64,000 nucleotides of DNA. Source: JBQTII01 sp052387905 (GTDB taxonomy: Bacteria; Actinomycetota; Actinomycetes; Sporichthyales; Sporichthyaceae). Location: assembly GCA_052387905.1 (NCBI GenBank), contig JBQTIR010000025.1:1-64000 (forward strand), given 5' to 3'. Every line of letters begins with the position of its first letter. The first letter of the stretch is position 1. The notes beneath the pieces were generated by a model. That model was not told the DNA's origin and searched no databases. It saw only the letters and a program-made list of their open reading frames with translations. Shown one piece after another: positions 51,968 to 60,194 of this stretch. A program made the position numbers and the translations under genes.

Positions 51968-52444
51968 TCAGTCCACCGCCACCACGGTGGCGGTCACGGC
52001 GGCGGCGAGGTCGACCAGCGGGCCGATGACGGGGTCGTGCTCGAACGGCACGCTGACTTCGACGAAGAGGGCACGACCGGCGGTGGTGAATCGGCGCACC
52101 CCGGGGAGCTCCTCCAAGAACCAGTCGACGCCGTTGACGGTGTTCAGGAACGAGGTGGCGACCAGGGCGGCGGGACGGGGGACTCCGCACCGCATGATGA
52201 CCGCCGGCTCACCCCACGCGGCGGTGGTGGGGGAGGCCGGTTCGACCTCGCGGCGAGCGTCGCCGTCGATGCGTTCGGGTAGCTGGGTGGCCAGGGCGGC
52301 GCAGGCCTGTTGCGCGGTCGGCGGCACGTCGGGCGGTACCACCGCAACGGCAGCACGCTCGGAGTCGGCGCAGGCCGCGAGCAGGGCGGCGGACACGACC
52401 CACGCGCCGATCAGGCCGGTCGCCCGGGCGCTGCTCGGTTTCAG
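51968..52444 (-). CDS. DUF3515-type lipoprotein
   Basis: A 158-residue predicted lipoprotein: the signal ATGLIGAWVVSAALLAACA ends in a LAAC lipobox, followed by PPDVPPTAQQACAALATQLP and a beta-rich domain with VIMRCGVPRP and WFLEELPGVRRF. This matches the DUF3515 family, next to ddl/thiL in other actinobacteria (Rv2980). No ATG, GTG or TTG precedes the signal peptide in frame; the likely start is a CTG whose TG overlaps the upstream TGA (CTGA, 52441-52444). The start is therefore uncertain. Function is unknown. Confidence 0.7.
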   Translation of the reverse strand: MKPSSARATGLIGAWVVSAALLAACADSERAAVAVVPPDVPPTAQQACAALATQLPERIDGDARREVEPASPTTAAWGEPAVIMRCGVPRPAALVATSFLNTVNGVDWFLEELPGVRRFTTAGRALFVEVSVPFEHDPVIGPLVDLAAAVTATVVAVD

Positions 52445-52677
52445 AGGTGCACGACCGGGCAGGTCAGCGTGCGGGTGATCCCGGGTACCGACTGGATGCG
52501 CGCCACGACCAGTTTGCCGAGCTCGTCGACGGAGCCGGCCTCGGCCCGCACGATGACGTCGTAGGGACCGGTGACATCCTCGGCTTGGGTCACTCCGTCG
52601 ATGCCCTGGATGGAACTGGCCACATCCGCGGCCTTGCCCACCTCGGTCTGGATCAGGATGTAGGCCTGGACCGTCAT
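52441..52677 (-). CDS. Stand-alone Lrp/AsnC effector-binding domain
   Basis: A 78-residue protein consisting only of the RAM/ACT-like ligand-binding half of Lrp/AsnC regulators (QAYILIQTEVGKAADVASSI, GPYDVIVRAEAGSVDELGKL, RIQSVPGITRTLTCPVV). There is no DNA-binding domain, so it may sense an amino acid and act on a partner protein. GGAGG lies 6 nt before the ATG. It is coupled to the DUF3515 gene by overlap and is divergent from thiL. Confidence 0.85.
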   Translation of the reverse strand: MTVQAYILIQTEVGKAADVASSIQGIDGVTQAEDVTGPYDVIVRAEAGSVDELGKLVVARIQSVPGITRTLTCPVVHL

Positions 52678-52767
52678 GACGTCCTCCTGCAGTGCGGGCC
52701 CCGACGGGGGGCGGGGTACGTGCGAACCTATCGCGCCAGAGCATGCGGACCGGATCGGAGGCTGGCG

Positions 52768-53769
52768 ATGAGCACTGCGCACCGGCCAGGGTCCGCTCCC
52801 TCCGCCGCCGACATCGCGGGAGACGTCGCGTCCCTGGGGGAGTTCGCGATGATCGCCGCGATGACCGCGGGCCTGCATCAGGGCCCGGGAGTCCTGCTCG
52901 GCCCGGGCGACGACGCGGCAGTGGTGACCGCGCCGGATCGACGGATGGTCGTCTGCACCGATCTGCTGACTCAGGACGTGCACTTCCGCCTGGACTGGTC
53001 CACCGGGCGCGACGTCGGACACAAGGCCGCGGCGGCGAACCTGGCCGACATCGCCGCGATGGGAGCCGTGCCCACCGCGCTGCTGCTGGGCCTCGGGGTG
53101 CCCGGCACCTTGCCGGTTGCCTGGGCCACGGAACTGATGGCAGGGCTCGCAGCCGAGGCCGCCTGCGTCGGTGCCAGCGTGGTCGGCGGCGACGTCGTCG
53201 CTGCCGACACCGTGACGATCGCCGTCACCGCCCTGGGGGATCTGCAGGGCCGTGCTCCGGTGACTCGCAGTGGCGCCAAGCCCGGGGACGTGGTCGCGGT
53301 CTGCGGCGCCCTGGGGGCCTCGGCCGCCGGCTTCGCCCTGCTGCGTTACGCACGGGGCAGCGCGCATCCGGAGATCACCGCGGCACACCTGCGTCCCACC
53401 CCGCCGTACGGCGCCGGGCCGGCGGCCGCCCTGGCCGGCGCGAGCGCCATGATCGATGTCAGCGACGGGCTGGTCGCCGACCTCGGGCACGTCGCCCGGG
53501 CCTCGGGTGTGGCGATCGACCTGCACCGCGCCGCACTCGTGCCGTCGCCCGAACTCGTCGCCGCAGCATGTGCATTGCGCCCGCCCGCAGATCCGGTGGC
53601 GATGATGCTCGGCGGCGGTGAGGACCACGCGTTGGTCGCGACCTTCCCGGCGGGCGACGTGCCGGTGGACTGGTGCGTGATCGGCACGGTAACCGCTGCA
53701 CCCGCCGGTCAGGTCAGCGTCGACGGCGCGGTGTGGGACGGCCGCGGCGGTTGGAAGCACTTCTCGTGA
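52768..53769 (+). CDS. thiL: Thiamine-monophosphate kinase
   Basis: ThiL phosphorylates thiamine monophosphate to the active diphosphate. The 333-residue protein (PurM fold) shows GEFAMIAAMTAG, the Mg/ATP loop GPGDDAAVV, CTDLLTQDVHFRLDWS, NLADIAAMGAVP and MIDVSDGLVADLGHV, with MLGGGEDHALVATFP near the end. GGAGG precedes the ATG. thiD lies 91 nt downstream, so two thiamine phosphorylation steps are neighbours. No TPP riboswitch was seen before either gene. Confidence 0.93.
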   Translation: MSTAHRPGSAPSAADIAGDVASLGEFAMIAAMTAGLHQGPGVLLGPGDDAAVVTAPDRRMVVCTDLLTQDVHFRLDWSTGRDVGHKAAAANLADIAAMGAVPTALLLGLGVPGTLPVAWATELMAGLAAEAACVGASVVGGDVVAADTVTIAVTALGDLQGRAPVTRSGAKPGDVVAVCGALGASAAGFALLRYARGSAHPEITAAHLRPTPPYGAGPAAALAGASAMIDVSDGLVADLGHVARASGVAIDLHRAALVPSPELVAAACALRPPADPVAMMLGGGEDHALVATFPAGDVPVDWCVIGTVTAAPAGQVSVDGAVWDGRGGWKHFS

Positions 53770-53860
53770 GCGGATCACTGAGGGGACGTCATCACTTGTG
53801 GTTGTGCTTAGGCCGTCACAGCAGGGATTTCGCGACCACAACGGTTGACAGGGCCGCCGC

Positions 53861-54667
53861 GTGAGCGCTCCCGTGCTCGTGCTCACGATCGCCGGCTCCG
53901 ACTCCGGCGGCGGTGCGGGTATCCAGGCCGACCTGAAGACAATCCTCGCCCTGGGCGGGCACGGGATGAGCGCGATCACGGCCATCACCGCGCAGAACTC
54001 CGTTGGCGTCCACGGGGTGTGGGAGCTGCCCGCCGAGGCGGTGCGCGCGCAGGTACGGGCCGTGCTCGACGACATCGGCGTCGACGCGGTCAAGACCGGC
54101 ATGTTGTCCTCGGCCGCCCTCGTCGCCGAGGTCGCCGCCCTGCTCGCCCCGATGCGCGCCGCCGGTGTGCCGATCGTCGTCGACCCGGTGGCGGTGTCCA
54201 AGCACGGCGACCCGCTGCTGGCGGCTGACGCGCTCGACGCCGTCCGCACACTCCTGGTCCCGCTGGCCACGGTGCTCACCCCCAACCTCGCCGAGGTGAC
54301 GGCGTTGACCGGGGTTGACGTTCACGGGCCCGACGACCTGCGCGCAGCGGCCGACGCGGTGTTGACGCTCGGACCCGCCTGGGTGCTGATCAAGGGAGGT
54401 CACCTCGCCGGCGACGCCGTCGACCTGCTGAGCGACGGGACGAGTGAACACCGCTTCACCGCCCCGCGCCACGACAACCGCCACACCCATGGCACCGGCT
54501 GCACCCTGGCCAGCGCCATCGCGACCCGCCTCGCCGCCGGGGACGACCCCGTCTCGGCGGTGCGGGCCGCGAAGGCCTACGTCACCGGCGCCCTGGCCGC
54601 CGGCTTCTCACTCGGCGCCGGCATCGGCCCCGTCGACCACCGCTGGGACATCCCGTCCCGAACATGA
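53861..54667 (+). CDS. thiD: Hydroxymethylpyrimidine/phosphomethylpyrimidine kinase
   Basis: ThiD (268 residues, ribokinase fold) phosphorylates the pyrimidine precursor of thiamine twice. Motifs are VLTIAGSDSGGGAGIQADL, ALGGHGMSAITAITAQNS, VVDPVAVSKHGDPLL, TPNLAEVTALTG and the anion-hole DNRHTHGTGCTLASAIA. The GTG start at 53861 has no ribosome site. A GC-rich hairpin ends the gene. The convergent rpmB lies 230 nt away. Confidence 0.93.
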   Translation: MSAPVLVLTIAGSDSGGGAGIQADLKTILALGGHGMSAITAITAQNSVGVHGVWELPAEAVRAQVRAVLDDIGVDAVKTGMLSSAALVAEVAALLAPMRAAGVPIVVDPVAVSKHGDPLLAADALDAVRTLLVPLATVLTPNLAEVTALTGVDVHGPDDLRAAADAVLTLGPAWVLIKGGHLAGDAVDLLSDGTSEHRFTAPRHDNRHTHGTGCTLASAIATRLAAGDDPVSAVRAAKAYVTGALAAGFSLGAGIGPVDHRWDIPSRT

Positions 54668-54671
54668 GAAA

Positions 54672-54696
54672 CGCCCGACCCCTGTGGGGCCGGGCG
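54672..54696 (+). terminator. thiD terminator hairpin
   Basis: CGCCCGaCCC and GGGgCCGGGCG pair around a CTGT loop, 4 nt after the thiD stop. No T-run follows. Confidence 0.6.
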
Positions 54697-54781
54697 ATGC
54701 TAGGGAATGGTGTTATCGGTGATCGGACGGAATGCGTCGCAAGGCGGAGGAGGAGACCCATACCGTTCTTGTATGGCTACG

Positions 54782-54863
54782 GGCGATTGAGGCGAGCGGA
54801 GCACAAGCACGCTTTTCGCTCGTGATCCCGAGCCGATTGACGCCCGTTGAGCGCAGCGAACAC
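54782..54863. repeat. Dispersed intergenic repeat, family 1, copy 2
   Basis: About 82 bp matching 29346-29432 with GGCGATTGAGGCGAGCG, CCGAGCCGATTGA and GTTGAGCGCAGCGAACAC in the same order. In this copy CGAGCG and CGCTCG in the middle can pair. It lies between the convergent thiD and rpmB genes, downstream of both, so it cannot be their promoter. Confidence 0.65.
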
Positions 54864-54897
54864 GACGACAACGCAGCGAGGCGTCCGTCCGGCGCCG

Positions 54898-55083
54898 CTA
54901 GCGGACGACCTTGCCGGCCTTGATGCATGAGGTGCAGGCGTTCAGGCGCTTGCGGGTGCCGCCGACCATCGCGCGGACGGTCTGAATGTTCGGGTTCCAG
55001 CGCCGGGACGTGCGGCGGTGGGAGTGGGAGATGCTGTTGCCGAAGCTCGGCTTCTTGCCGCAGACGTCGCAGTTGGCAGCCAT
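54898..55083 (-). CDS. rpmB: Ribosomal protein L28 (zinc type)
   Basis: L28 (61 residues) of the large subunit. Two CxxC pairs, NCDVCGKKP and ACTSCIKAG, make it the zinc-binding C+ type; actinobacteria often hold a second, cysteine-free copy used under zinc limitation. ISHSHRRTSRRWNPN is the family core. A rev-strand ribosome site GAAAGAG precedes the ATG weakly. It is a single-gene unit between the repeat and a toxin-antitoxin pair. Confidence 0.95.
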   Translation of the reverse strand: MAANCDVCGKKPSFGNSISHSHRRTSRRWNPNIQTVRAMVGGTRKRLNACTSCIKAGKVVR

Positions 55084-55262
55084 GTCGATCGCTCTTTCGA
55101 AAGCAGTGGTCGAATTCCCCGGGCTGACCGATGTCGAAGCCGCGCGAGTCCCGGTGTGGGCCGGGGTCGGTCCGGTAGATCCCGGGCCGACTCCGGCAGA
55201 GTAGCTGAGGCCGCCCGGGCGAAGCGAACCGAGGCCGACTTCGGTCGTGCCGCATGGACCGC

Positions 55263-55583
55263 TCAGTCGAGGCCGAGGGTCAGGCGCAGGGCGAGGTCGA
55301 CCTCCTGCAGCTCGGCGAAGCTGAGGCGCCCGACCTGCTCCCCGAGGCGCACCTGGGGATCGACCGCACGCACCTGGTCCACCTGCACGCAGGTCGTCAC
55401 CCCATCGATGCGCACACTCGGGCGGATCGGGCCGGGGGCGGCGGAGGTGGAGGTCGGGGCGATGATCCAGGTGGAGAGCACGGCCAGGTCCTCTGACTGC
55501 ACCACCACCGCAAGGCGGTTCCCGGCCTCCTCGTGTCCACCGACGTTGCGTCCGGGCCGATAGCGGTAGACGTCGCCCCTCAT
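55263..55583 (-). CDS. MazF/PemK-family toxin
   Basis: A 106-residue endoribonuclease-type toxin. The MazF fold is shown by MRGDVYRYRPGRNVGGHEEA, NRLAVVVQSEDLAVLSTWII, APTSTSAAPGPIRPSVRI and VQVDQVRAVDP followed by LGEQVGRLSFAELQEVD. The conserved Arg and Thr/Ser active-site region is kept. The ATG overlaps the antitoxin stop (ATGA). Antitoxin-first order is usual for this class. It probably cuts mRNA when freed. Confidence 0.8.
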   Translation of the reverse strand: MRGDVYRYRPGRNVGGHEEAGNRLAVVVQSEDLAVLSTWIIAPTSTSAAPGPIRPSVRIDGVTTCVQVDQVRAVDPQVRLGEQVGRLSFAELQEVDLALRLTLGLD

Positions 55584-55861
55584 TCCGGCGCCCCGAAGAG
55601 GCCGCCATTGTCCGGGTCGTCGCCTTCGGCAAAGGCCAGGGTGGCGGCGGTTTCGGCACGGTCGCCGGGGTCATGCGCGACGGCAGTGGCCCAGGCTCGC
55701 AACTCGGCGCGACGCGTTTCTCGGGCGGCGATGTGCAGGGCGTCCCGGGCGGCGTCGGATCGGGTCCGGTAGCGACCGGTGGCCATCAACGCGTTGAGCG
55801 CGGCGGCGGCAGCGGAATCTGCGCGGAAGCTGATGCGCTCCTCGGGCGTTTGGGTCGTCAT
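55580..55861 (-). CDS. Ribbon-helix-helix antitoxin (MazE-like partner)
   Basis: A 93-residue protein with an N-terminal RHH domain (RISFRADSAAAAALNALMA, RYRTRSDAARDALHIAARE) and an acidic, flexible C-terminus ending DDPDNGGLFGAPE that would wrap the toxin. It is the first gene of the pair and overlaps the toxin by 4 nt. RHH antitoxins bind their own promoter; the operator is not evident. It is divergent from recG across 230 bp in which only the recG -10 was recognised. Confidence 0.75.
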   Translation of the reverse strand: MTTQTPEERISFRADSAAAAALNALMATGRYRTRSDAARDALHIAARETRRAELRAWATAVAHDPGDRAETAATLAFAEGDDPDNGGLFGAPE

Positions 55862-56078
55862 CCCAACATGGTACCCAGTCTGTCAGACAATCACGCACCG
55901 GTTGGTCGGGCGGTGGCGGGTCATCACATTGCTAACCCCCACGACCACGATTCCTCCCGGGTAGTCGTCGAGGAGGGAGCAAGGACCCGCACCGCCCCTC
56001 CCGGCCTCCGCGACGCTCGCCGCGAGAGCCGGTACCGGGAACAAGTCCCGGTTCCGCCGGAGTGTGGGCGCCGCTGGC

Positions 56079-56084
56079 TAGGGT
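56079..56084 (+). promoter_or_regulatory. -10 box of recG
   Basis: TAGGGT lies 7 nt before the recG ATG, with no ribosome site. This is the leaderless layout seen at several other genes here. Confidence 0.45.
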
Positions 56085-56091
56085 CGCTCTC

Positions 56092-58353
56092 ATGGCCACC
56101 CGCCCGACGCTGGCTCCGGTCGCGCTCAGCCCGCACCATCCGCTGGGGGAGTCCGTCCACCGGGTGGTGGGCGACGCGACCGCGAAGAAGCTGGCCAAAT
56201 CGCTGCAGATCCACACGGTCGGCGACCTGCTGCGGCACTACCCCCGGCGGTACGAGAGGCGTGGGGAGCTCACGGCGCTCGGCGGGCTGGAAGTGGGTGC
56301 GGACGTCACCGTCCAGGCCGAGGTCAAATCCGCCGTCACCCGCGCGATGAAGGCCCGCAAAGGGGTCATCCGCGAGGTCATCGTCACCGATGGCAAGGAC
56401 AAGCTCAAGCTGACCTTCTTCGGCAAGGGCCAATGGACGACGGGAGACAAACTCGTGCCAGGGGTGCGCGGGCTGTTCTCCGGAACCGTGAGCACCTTCC
56501 GGGAGGACCGCCAGCTGACGCAGCCGGCGTACATGCTGCTCGGCGATCCCGATGACCCGGAGTCGGGGGCCGACGCCACCGCGTTCACCGACGAGCTGAT
56601 CCCGATGTACCCGGCGACAGCCGCGGTACCGAGCTGGCAGATCGTCAAGTGCGTGCATGCCGCGCTCGAGGCGCTCAGTGCGGTACCGGACCCGCTGCCG
56701 GCTGGGGTGCGTCAGGAACAGGTGCTGATCCCGCTCGGTGAGGCCCTGCGCCTCATTCACCGGCCCAGGGACTTTGCCCAGATCGGTCTTGCCCGCAAGC
56801 GTCTGAAGTGGGACGAGGCGTTCGTTCTGCAGATCGCCCTCGCCCAGCGCCGGGCGGCCACCCGGGCGCTGGCAGCCACGCCGAGGATCGCGCGCAAGGA
56901 CGGCCTGCTCGCCGCCTTCGACGCCCGCCTTCCGTTCGTCCTGACCGAGGGTCAGCGGGCCATCGGCAACGAGATCTTCATGGATCTGACGCAGACCCAC
57001 CCCATGCACCGCCTGCTGCAGGGTGAGGTCGGTTCCGGTAAGACCGTGGTGGCGCTGCGCGCAATGCTCGCCGTCGTGGACGCCGGCGGGCAGGCCGCCC
57101 TGCTGGCGCCTACGGAGGTCCTCGCTCAGCAGCACCACCGCTCGCTGACGGCCATGCTCGGCGAGCTCGCCACCGGCGGCGAACTGTTCCAGGGCGAGCA
57201 CGCGACGCGGGTGGCACTGCTCACCGGATCGCTGTCGGCACCCGCCCGAAAGCGTGCACTGCTCGATGCCGCGTCCGGCGAGGCCGGCATCGTCGTCGGC
57301 ACCCACGCGCTATTGCAGGAGCGGGTCGACTTCTTCGATCTCGGCCTCGTGGTCGTTGATGAGCAGCATCGCTTCGGGGTGGAGCAGCGCGATGCGCTGC
57401 GGGCCAAGGGCTCCGCGCCTCCGCACGTCCTGGTGATGACGGCCACTCCGATCCCGCGCACGGTGGCGATCACGGTCTTCGGCGACCTGGAGGTCTCCAC
57501 GCTCACCGAATTGCCGGTGGGGCGGTCCCCGATCGTGACCCACGTGGTGCCGGTCGCGGAGAAACCACACTTCCTCGACCGCGCCTGGCAGCGCCTTCGC
57601 GAGGAGGTCGGCAAAGGCCACCAGGCCTTCGTGGTGTGCCCGCGAATCGGCGGTCACGAACCGGGCGACGACGTCGGGCCCGACGAGAACGGAACCCTGC
57701 CGGAGGGGCTGGACCTCCAGGGCCCGACGAGCGAGCGGCGTCCGCCGGCGGCGGTCGCCGACATCGCGCCGATGTTGGCGGATGGCCCGTTGGCCGGCCT
57801 GCGCATCGGCGTGCTGCACGGCCGCCTGCCGGCCGAAGCCAAGGACACGGTGATGGCTGCCTTCACCGCCGGGGAGCTCGACGTCCTCGTCGCGACCACG
57901 GTCATCGAGGTCGGTGTCGACGTTCCGAACGCCACCGTGATGGCCGTCGTGGACGCCGATCGGTTCGGGATGTCCCAGCTGCACCAGCTCCGCGGCCGCG
58001 TGGGCCGGGGCAACGCGCCGGGGCTGTGTCTGTTGCTCACCGAGGCGCCCGCGGATACCCCGGCGCGCGAGCGGGTGGACGCGGTCGCTTCAACCAGCGA
58101 CGGTTTCGAACTCTCTCGGCTGGATCTGCAGGCCCGTCGCGAGGGTGACGTGCTCGGTGCTTCGCAATCCGGCCGCCGATCCAGTCTGCGCATGCTGCAG
58201 GTCGTCCGCGACTCGGACGTGATCGAGGCCGCCCGCACGGCGGCCGGAGCCGTGGTGGCTGCAGACCCGAACCTTGACGCCCACCCCGTCCTCGCCGCCG
58301 CTCTGGCCGATCTCCTCGATGAGGAGCGGGCCGGCTACCTGGACAAGGCGTAG
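56092..58353 (+). CDS. recG: ATP-dependent DNA helicase RecG
   Basis: RecG remodels stalled forks and Holliday junctions. The 753-residue protein has the N-terminal wedge/OB domain (LLRHYPRRYERRGELTALG, about 1-200), then helicase motifs: Walker A GEVGSGKTVVAL, the DExH box VVDEQHRFGVEQRDAL, motif III MTATPIPRTVAIT, motif V VATTVIEVGVDVPNA and motif VI QLRGRVGRGNAPG. ATG at 56092 is chosen since the upstream frame is not family-like. rsmD follows after 2 nt. Confidence 0.95.
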   Translation: MATRPTLAPVALSPHHPLGESVHRVVGDATAKKLAKSLQIHTVGDLLRHYPRRYERRGELTALGGLEVGADVTVQAEVKSAVTRAMKARKGVIREVIVTDGKDKLKLTFFGKGQWTTGDKLVPGVRGLFSGTVSTFREDRQLTQPAYMLLGDPDDPESGADATAFTDELIPMYPATAAVPSWQIVKCVHAALEALSAVPDPLPAGVRQEQVLIPLGEALRLIHRPRDFAQIGLARKRLKWDEAFVLQIALAQRRAATRALAATPRIARKDGLLAAFDARLPFVLTEGQRAIGNEIFMDLTQTHPMHRLLQGEVGSGKTVVALRAMLAVVDAGGQAALLAPTEVLAQQHHRSLTAMLGELATGGELFQGEHATRVALLTGSLSAPARKRALLDAASGEAGIVVGTHALLQERVDFFDLGLVVVDEQHRFGVEQRDALRAKGSAPPHVLVMTATPIPRTVAITVFGDLEVSTLTELPVGRSPIVTHVVPVAEKPHFLDRAWQRLREEVGKGHQAFVVCPRIGGHEPGDDVGPDENGTLPEGLDLQGPTSERRPPAAVADIAPMLADGPLAGLRIGVLHGRLPAEAKDTVMAAFTAGELDVLVATTVIEVGVDVPNATVMAVVDADRFGMSQLHQLRGRVGRGNAPGLCLLLTEAPADTPARERVDAVASTSDGFELSRLDLQARREGDVLGASQSGRRSSLRMLQVVRDSDVIEAARTAAGAVVAADPNLDAHPVLAAALADLLDEERAGYLDKA

Positions 58354-58355
58354 GC

Positions 58356-58958
58356 ATGCCGCGAATCATCGCCGGGACCGCCGGCGGGCGCCGGCTCAAG
58401 ATTCCGGCCGGCACGGGCACCCGCCCGACCGCCGACCGGACCCGGGAAGCCCTGTTCTCCGCGCTGGTCGCCCGGATGGAACTGACCGGAGCCGCGGTGC
58501 TGGACCTCTACGCCGGCAGCGGGGCGCTCGGCCTGGAGGCCCTGTCCCGCGGCGCGGCCCAGGCGGTGTTGGTCGAATCCGACCCGCGGGCGCTCGTCGC
58601 ACTTCGGGACAACGTCGCCGTGCTGGGACTGCCCGGCGCCACGGTGCTCGGTCGATCGGTGGCGGCGGTGGTGGCCGAACCCGCCGTGCGCGCTCACGAC
58701 CTGCTCCTGGCTGATCCCCCCTACCCCCTGACGGCGGGCGAGGTCACGGCGGTGCTCGTTGCCGCGGCGGCGAGCGGCTGGCTGGCCCCGGACGCCGTCG
58801 TCGTGCTGGAGCGCTCCAGCCGCGATCGGCCGTGGACCTGGCCGCCCGGATTCGCCCCGATCACCGACCGCCGCTACGGCGAAGCGCGGCTCTGGTACGC
58901 CCGTTGGGACGAATGCGCGACCCCGGATTCGGACGCGCCGCAAGAGCGAGCAGACTGA
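58356..58958 (+). CDS. rsmD: 16S rRNA (guanine966-N2)-methyltransferase RsmD
   Basis: RsmD methylates G966 of 16S rRNA. The 200-residue protein begins PRIIAGTAGGRRLKIPAG and has the SAM motif VLDLYAGSGALGLEALSRG and the amino-methyltransferase motif LLLADPPYPL (DPPY). The recG-rsmD-coaD order is the common bacterial one. Gap to recG is 2 nt and to coaD 4 nt, so the three are co-transcribed. Confidence 0.93.
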   Translation: MPRIIAGTAGGRRLKIPAGTGTRPTADRTREALFSALVARMELTGAAVLDLYAGSGALGLEALSRGAAQAVLVESDPRALVALRDNVAVLGLPGATVLGRSVAAVVAEPAVRAHDLLLADPPYPLTAGEVTAVLVAAAASGWLAPDAVVVLERSSRDRPWTWPPGFAPITDRRYGEARLWYARWDECATPDSDAPQERAD

Positions 58959-58962
58959 GGCC

Positions 58963-59460
58963 GTGCGCAGCTGTGTAGTGCCAGGGTCCTTCGACCCGGT
59001 GACCAACGGACACGTCGACGTGATCGCGCGGGCGAGCAAACTTGCCGACGAGGTCGTCGTCGCGGTGCTGGTCAACCGGAACAAGTCGGGCCTGTTCAGC
59101 ATCTCCGAGCGGATGGATCTGCTCCAGCTCGCACTCAAGGACTACCCCAACGTGCGCATCGACAGCTTCCAGGGTCTGCTCGTGGACTACTGCCAGACCC
59201 ATGACATCCCCGCGATCGTGAAGGGCCTGCGGGTGGTCGGCGACTTCGACTACGAGGTCCAGATGGCGCAGATGAACCACACGCTCACCGGAGTCGAGAC
59301 CCTGCTGGTGGCGACCAACCCCCTGTACAGCTTCCTGTCCTCGTCCCTGGTGAAGGAGGTTGCCAACAACGGCGCCGACATCACCGGGTTCGTGCCGGAT
59401 GTCGTCGTCGACCCGTTGCTGGCGCGCCTGTCCGAGCGGCGCGCCGACCAAGGTCGGTGA
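58963..59460 (+). CDS. coaD: Phosphopantetheine adenylyltransferase
   Basis: CoaD (165 residues) makes dephospho-CoA from 4'-phosphopantetheine and ATP. The nucleotidyltransferase motif is GSFDPVTNGHVDVIARAS (TxGH type), the substrate loop RNKSGLFSISERMDLL and the second motif FLSSSLVKEVANNGADI. KGLRVVGDFDYEVQMAQMN is typical. GTG at 58963 gives VRSCVVPGSFDP. The sepIVA gene begins 10 nt downstream. Confidence 0.95.
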   Translation: MRSCVVPGSFDPVTNGHVDVIARASKLADEVVVAVLVNRNKSGLFSISERMDLLQLALKDYPNVRIDSFQGLLVDYCQTHDIPAIVKGLRVVGDFDYEVQMAQMNHTLTGVETLLVATNPLYSFLSSSLVKEVANNGADITGFVPDVVVDPLLARLSERRADQGR

Positions 59461-59470
59461 GCTCGGGACC

Positions 59471-60091
59471 ATGGACGTCCACGCCCAGTTGGCCCAGCTG
59501 CGGGAGCTCGTCGAGACCGCCCGTCCGATGCCGCTGTCGGCCTCGTGCCTGGTCAACCGCTCCGCGGTACTGGCACGGATCAGCGCGATCGAGTCAGCGC
59601 TCCCGGAGCGCATTGCCGCCGCCGACCAGATCCTGGCCGATGCCGATGCGGTGATGGCGGCGGCCCGTGACCAGGCCGAGGCGCTGCTCGCCGAGGCCGC
59701 ACTCGAACGCGACCGCCGACTGGAGGCCACCGCGGACGGGGCTTCCGCGATGGCCTGGGCCGAGCAGATACGGCTCGAAGCCGAGTCGGTCGCCGCCGCC
59801 CGCACCGCCGAGGTCGACGGATACGTCGAGTCCAAACTCGCGAACCTGGAAGTTGCGCTGGAACGGATGCTGGAACTCACCCGCCGCGCCGTCGGTCAGG
59901 GCGCCGAGTCCGGAGCGGGGGAGCTCGCCCGGTCCCTGGAACGGACCCTGGAAGCGGTCCGCCGCGGCCGTGAACGGCTGCACGCCGCGGATGATCTGGG
60001 CCTCGGTGGCAGCGCATTGGGCTCCGATGCGCTGGAGTACGACACCGACCCCCTGGGCCCCCGGGACCCGGAAACGCTCGACGGACGCTGA
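59471..60091 (+). CDS. sepIVA: SepIVA-like coiled-coil septation protein
   Basis: A 206-residue DivIVA-related protein, positional homologue of mycobacterial SepIVA (Rv2927c), a septum and growth factor. After a short conserved head (LRELVETARPMPLSASCLVN), residues about 40-180 are Ala/Glu/Arg-rich heptads predicted as a long coiled coil (ADQILADADAVMAAARDQA, VEALERMLELTRRAV-like). The acidic C-terminus is unordered. It links coaD with the DUF177-rpmF-rnc cluster as in mycobacteria. It likely acts at the membrane near the division site. Confidence 0.75.
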   Translation: MDVHAQLAQLRELVETARPMPLSASCLVNRSAVLARISAIESALPERIAAADQILADADAVMAAARDQAEALLAEAALERDRRLEATADGASAMAWAEQIRLEAESVAAARTAEVDGYVESKLANLEVALERMLELTRRAVGQGAESGAGELARSLERTLEAVRRGRERLHAADDLGLGGSALGSDALEYDTDPLGPRDPETLDGR

Positions 60092-60194
60092 CCCAGCGTG
60101 GGGGGTCCGACGCTGCGGCATCCGGGAGTCGAGTTGGGAGCAACGGTGCCGGGAGGCTATTCTCGTGCCCGGTCTACGAGACCATTGATGCCTG

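Noticed and set aside
54732..54923. A 63-codon plus-strand frame reading through the family 1 repeat before rpmB.
   Set aside because: The peptide resembles only the non-coding extension in front of serA, which is the same DNA repeat; it has no ribosome site and no protein-like conservation.
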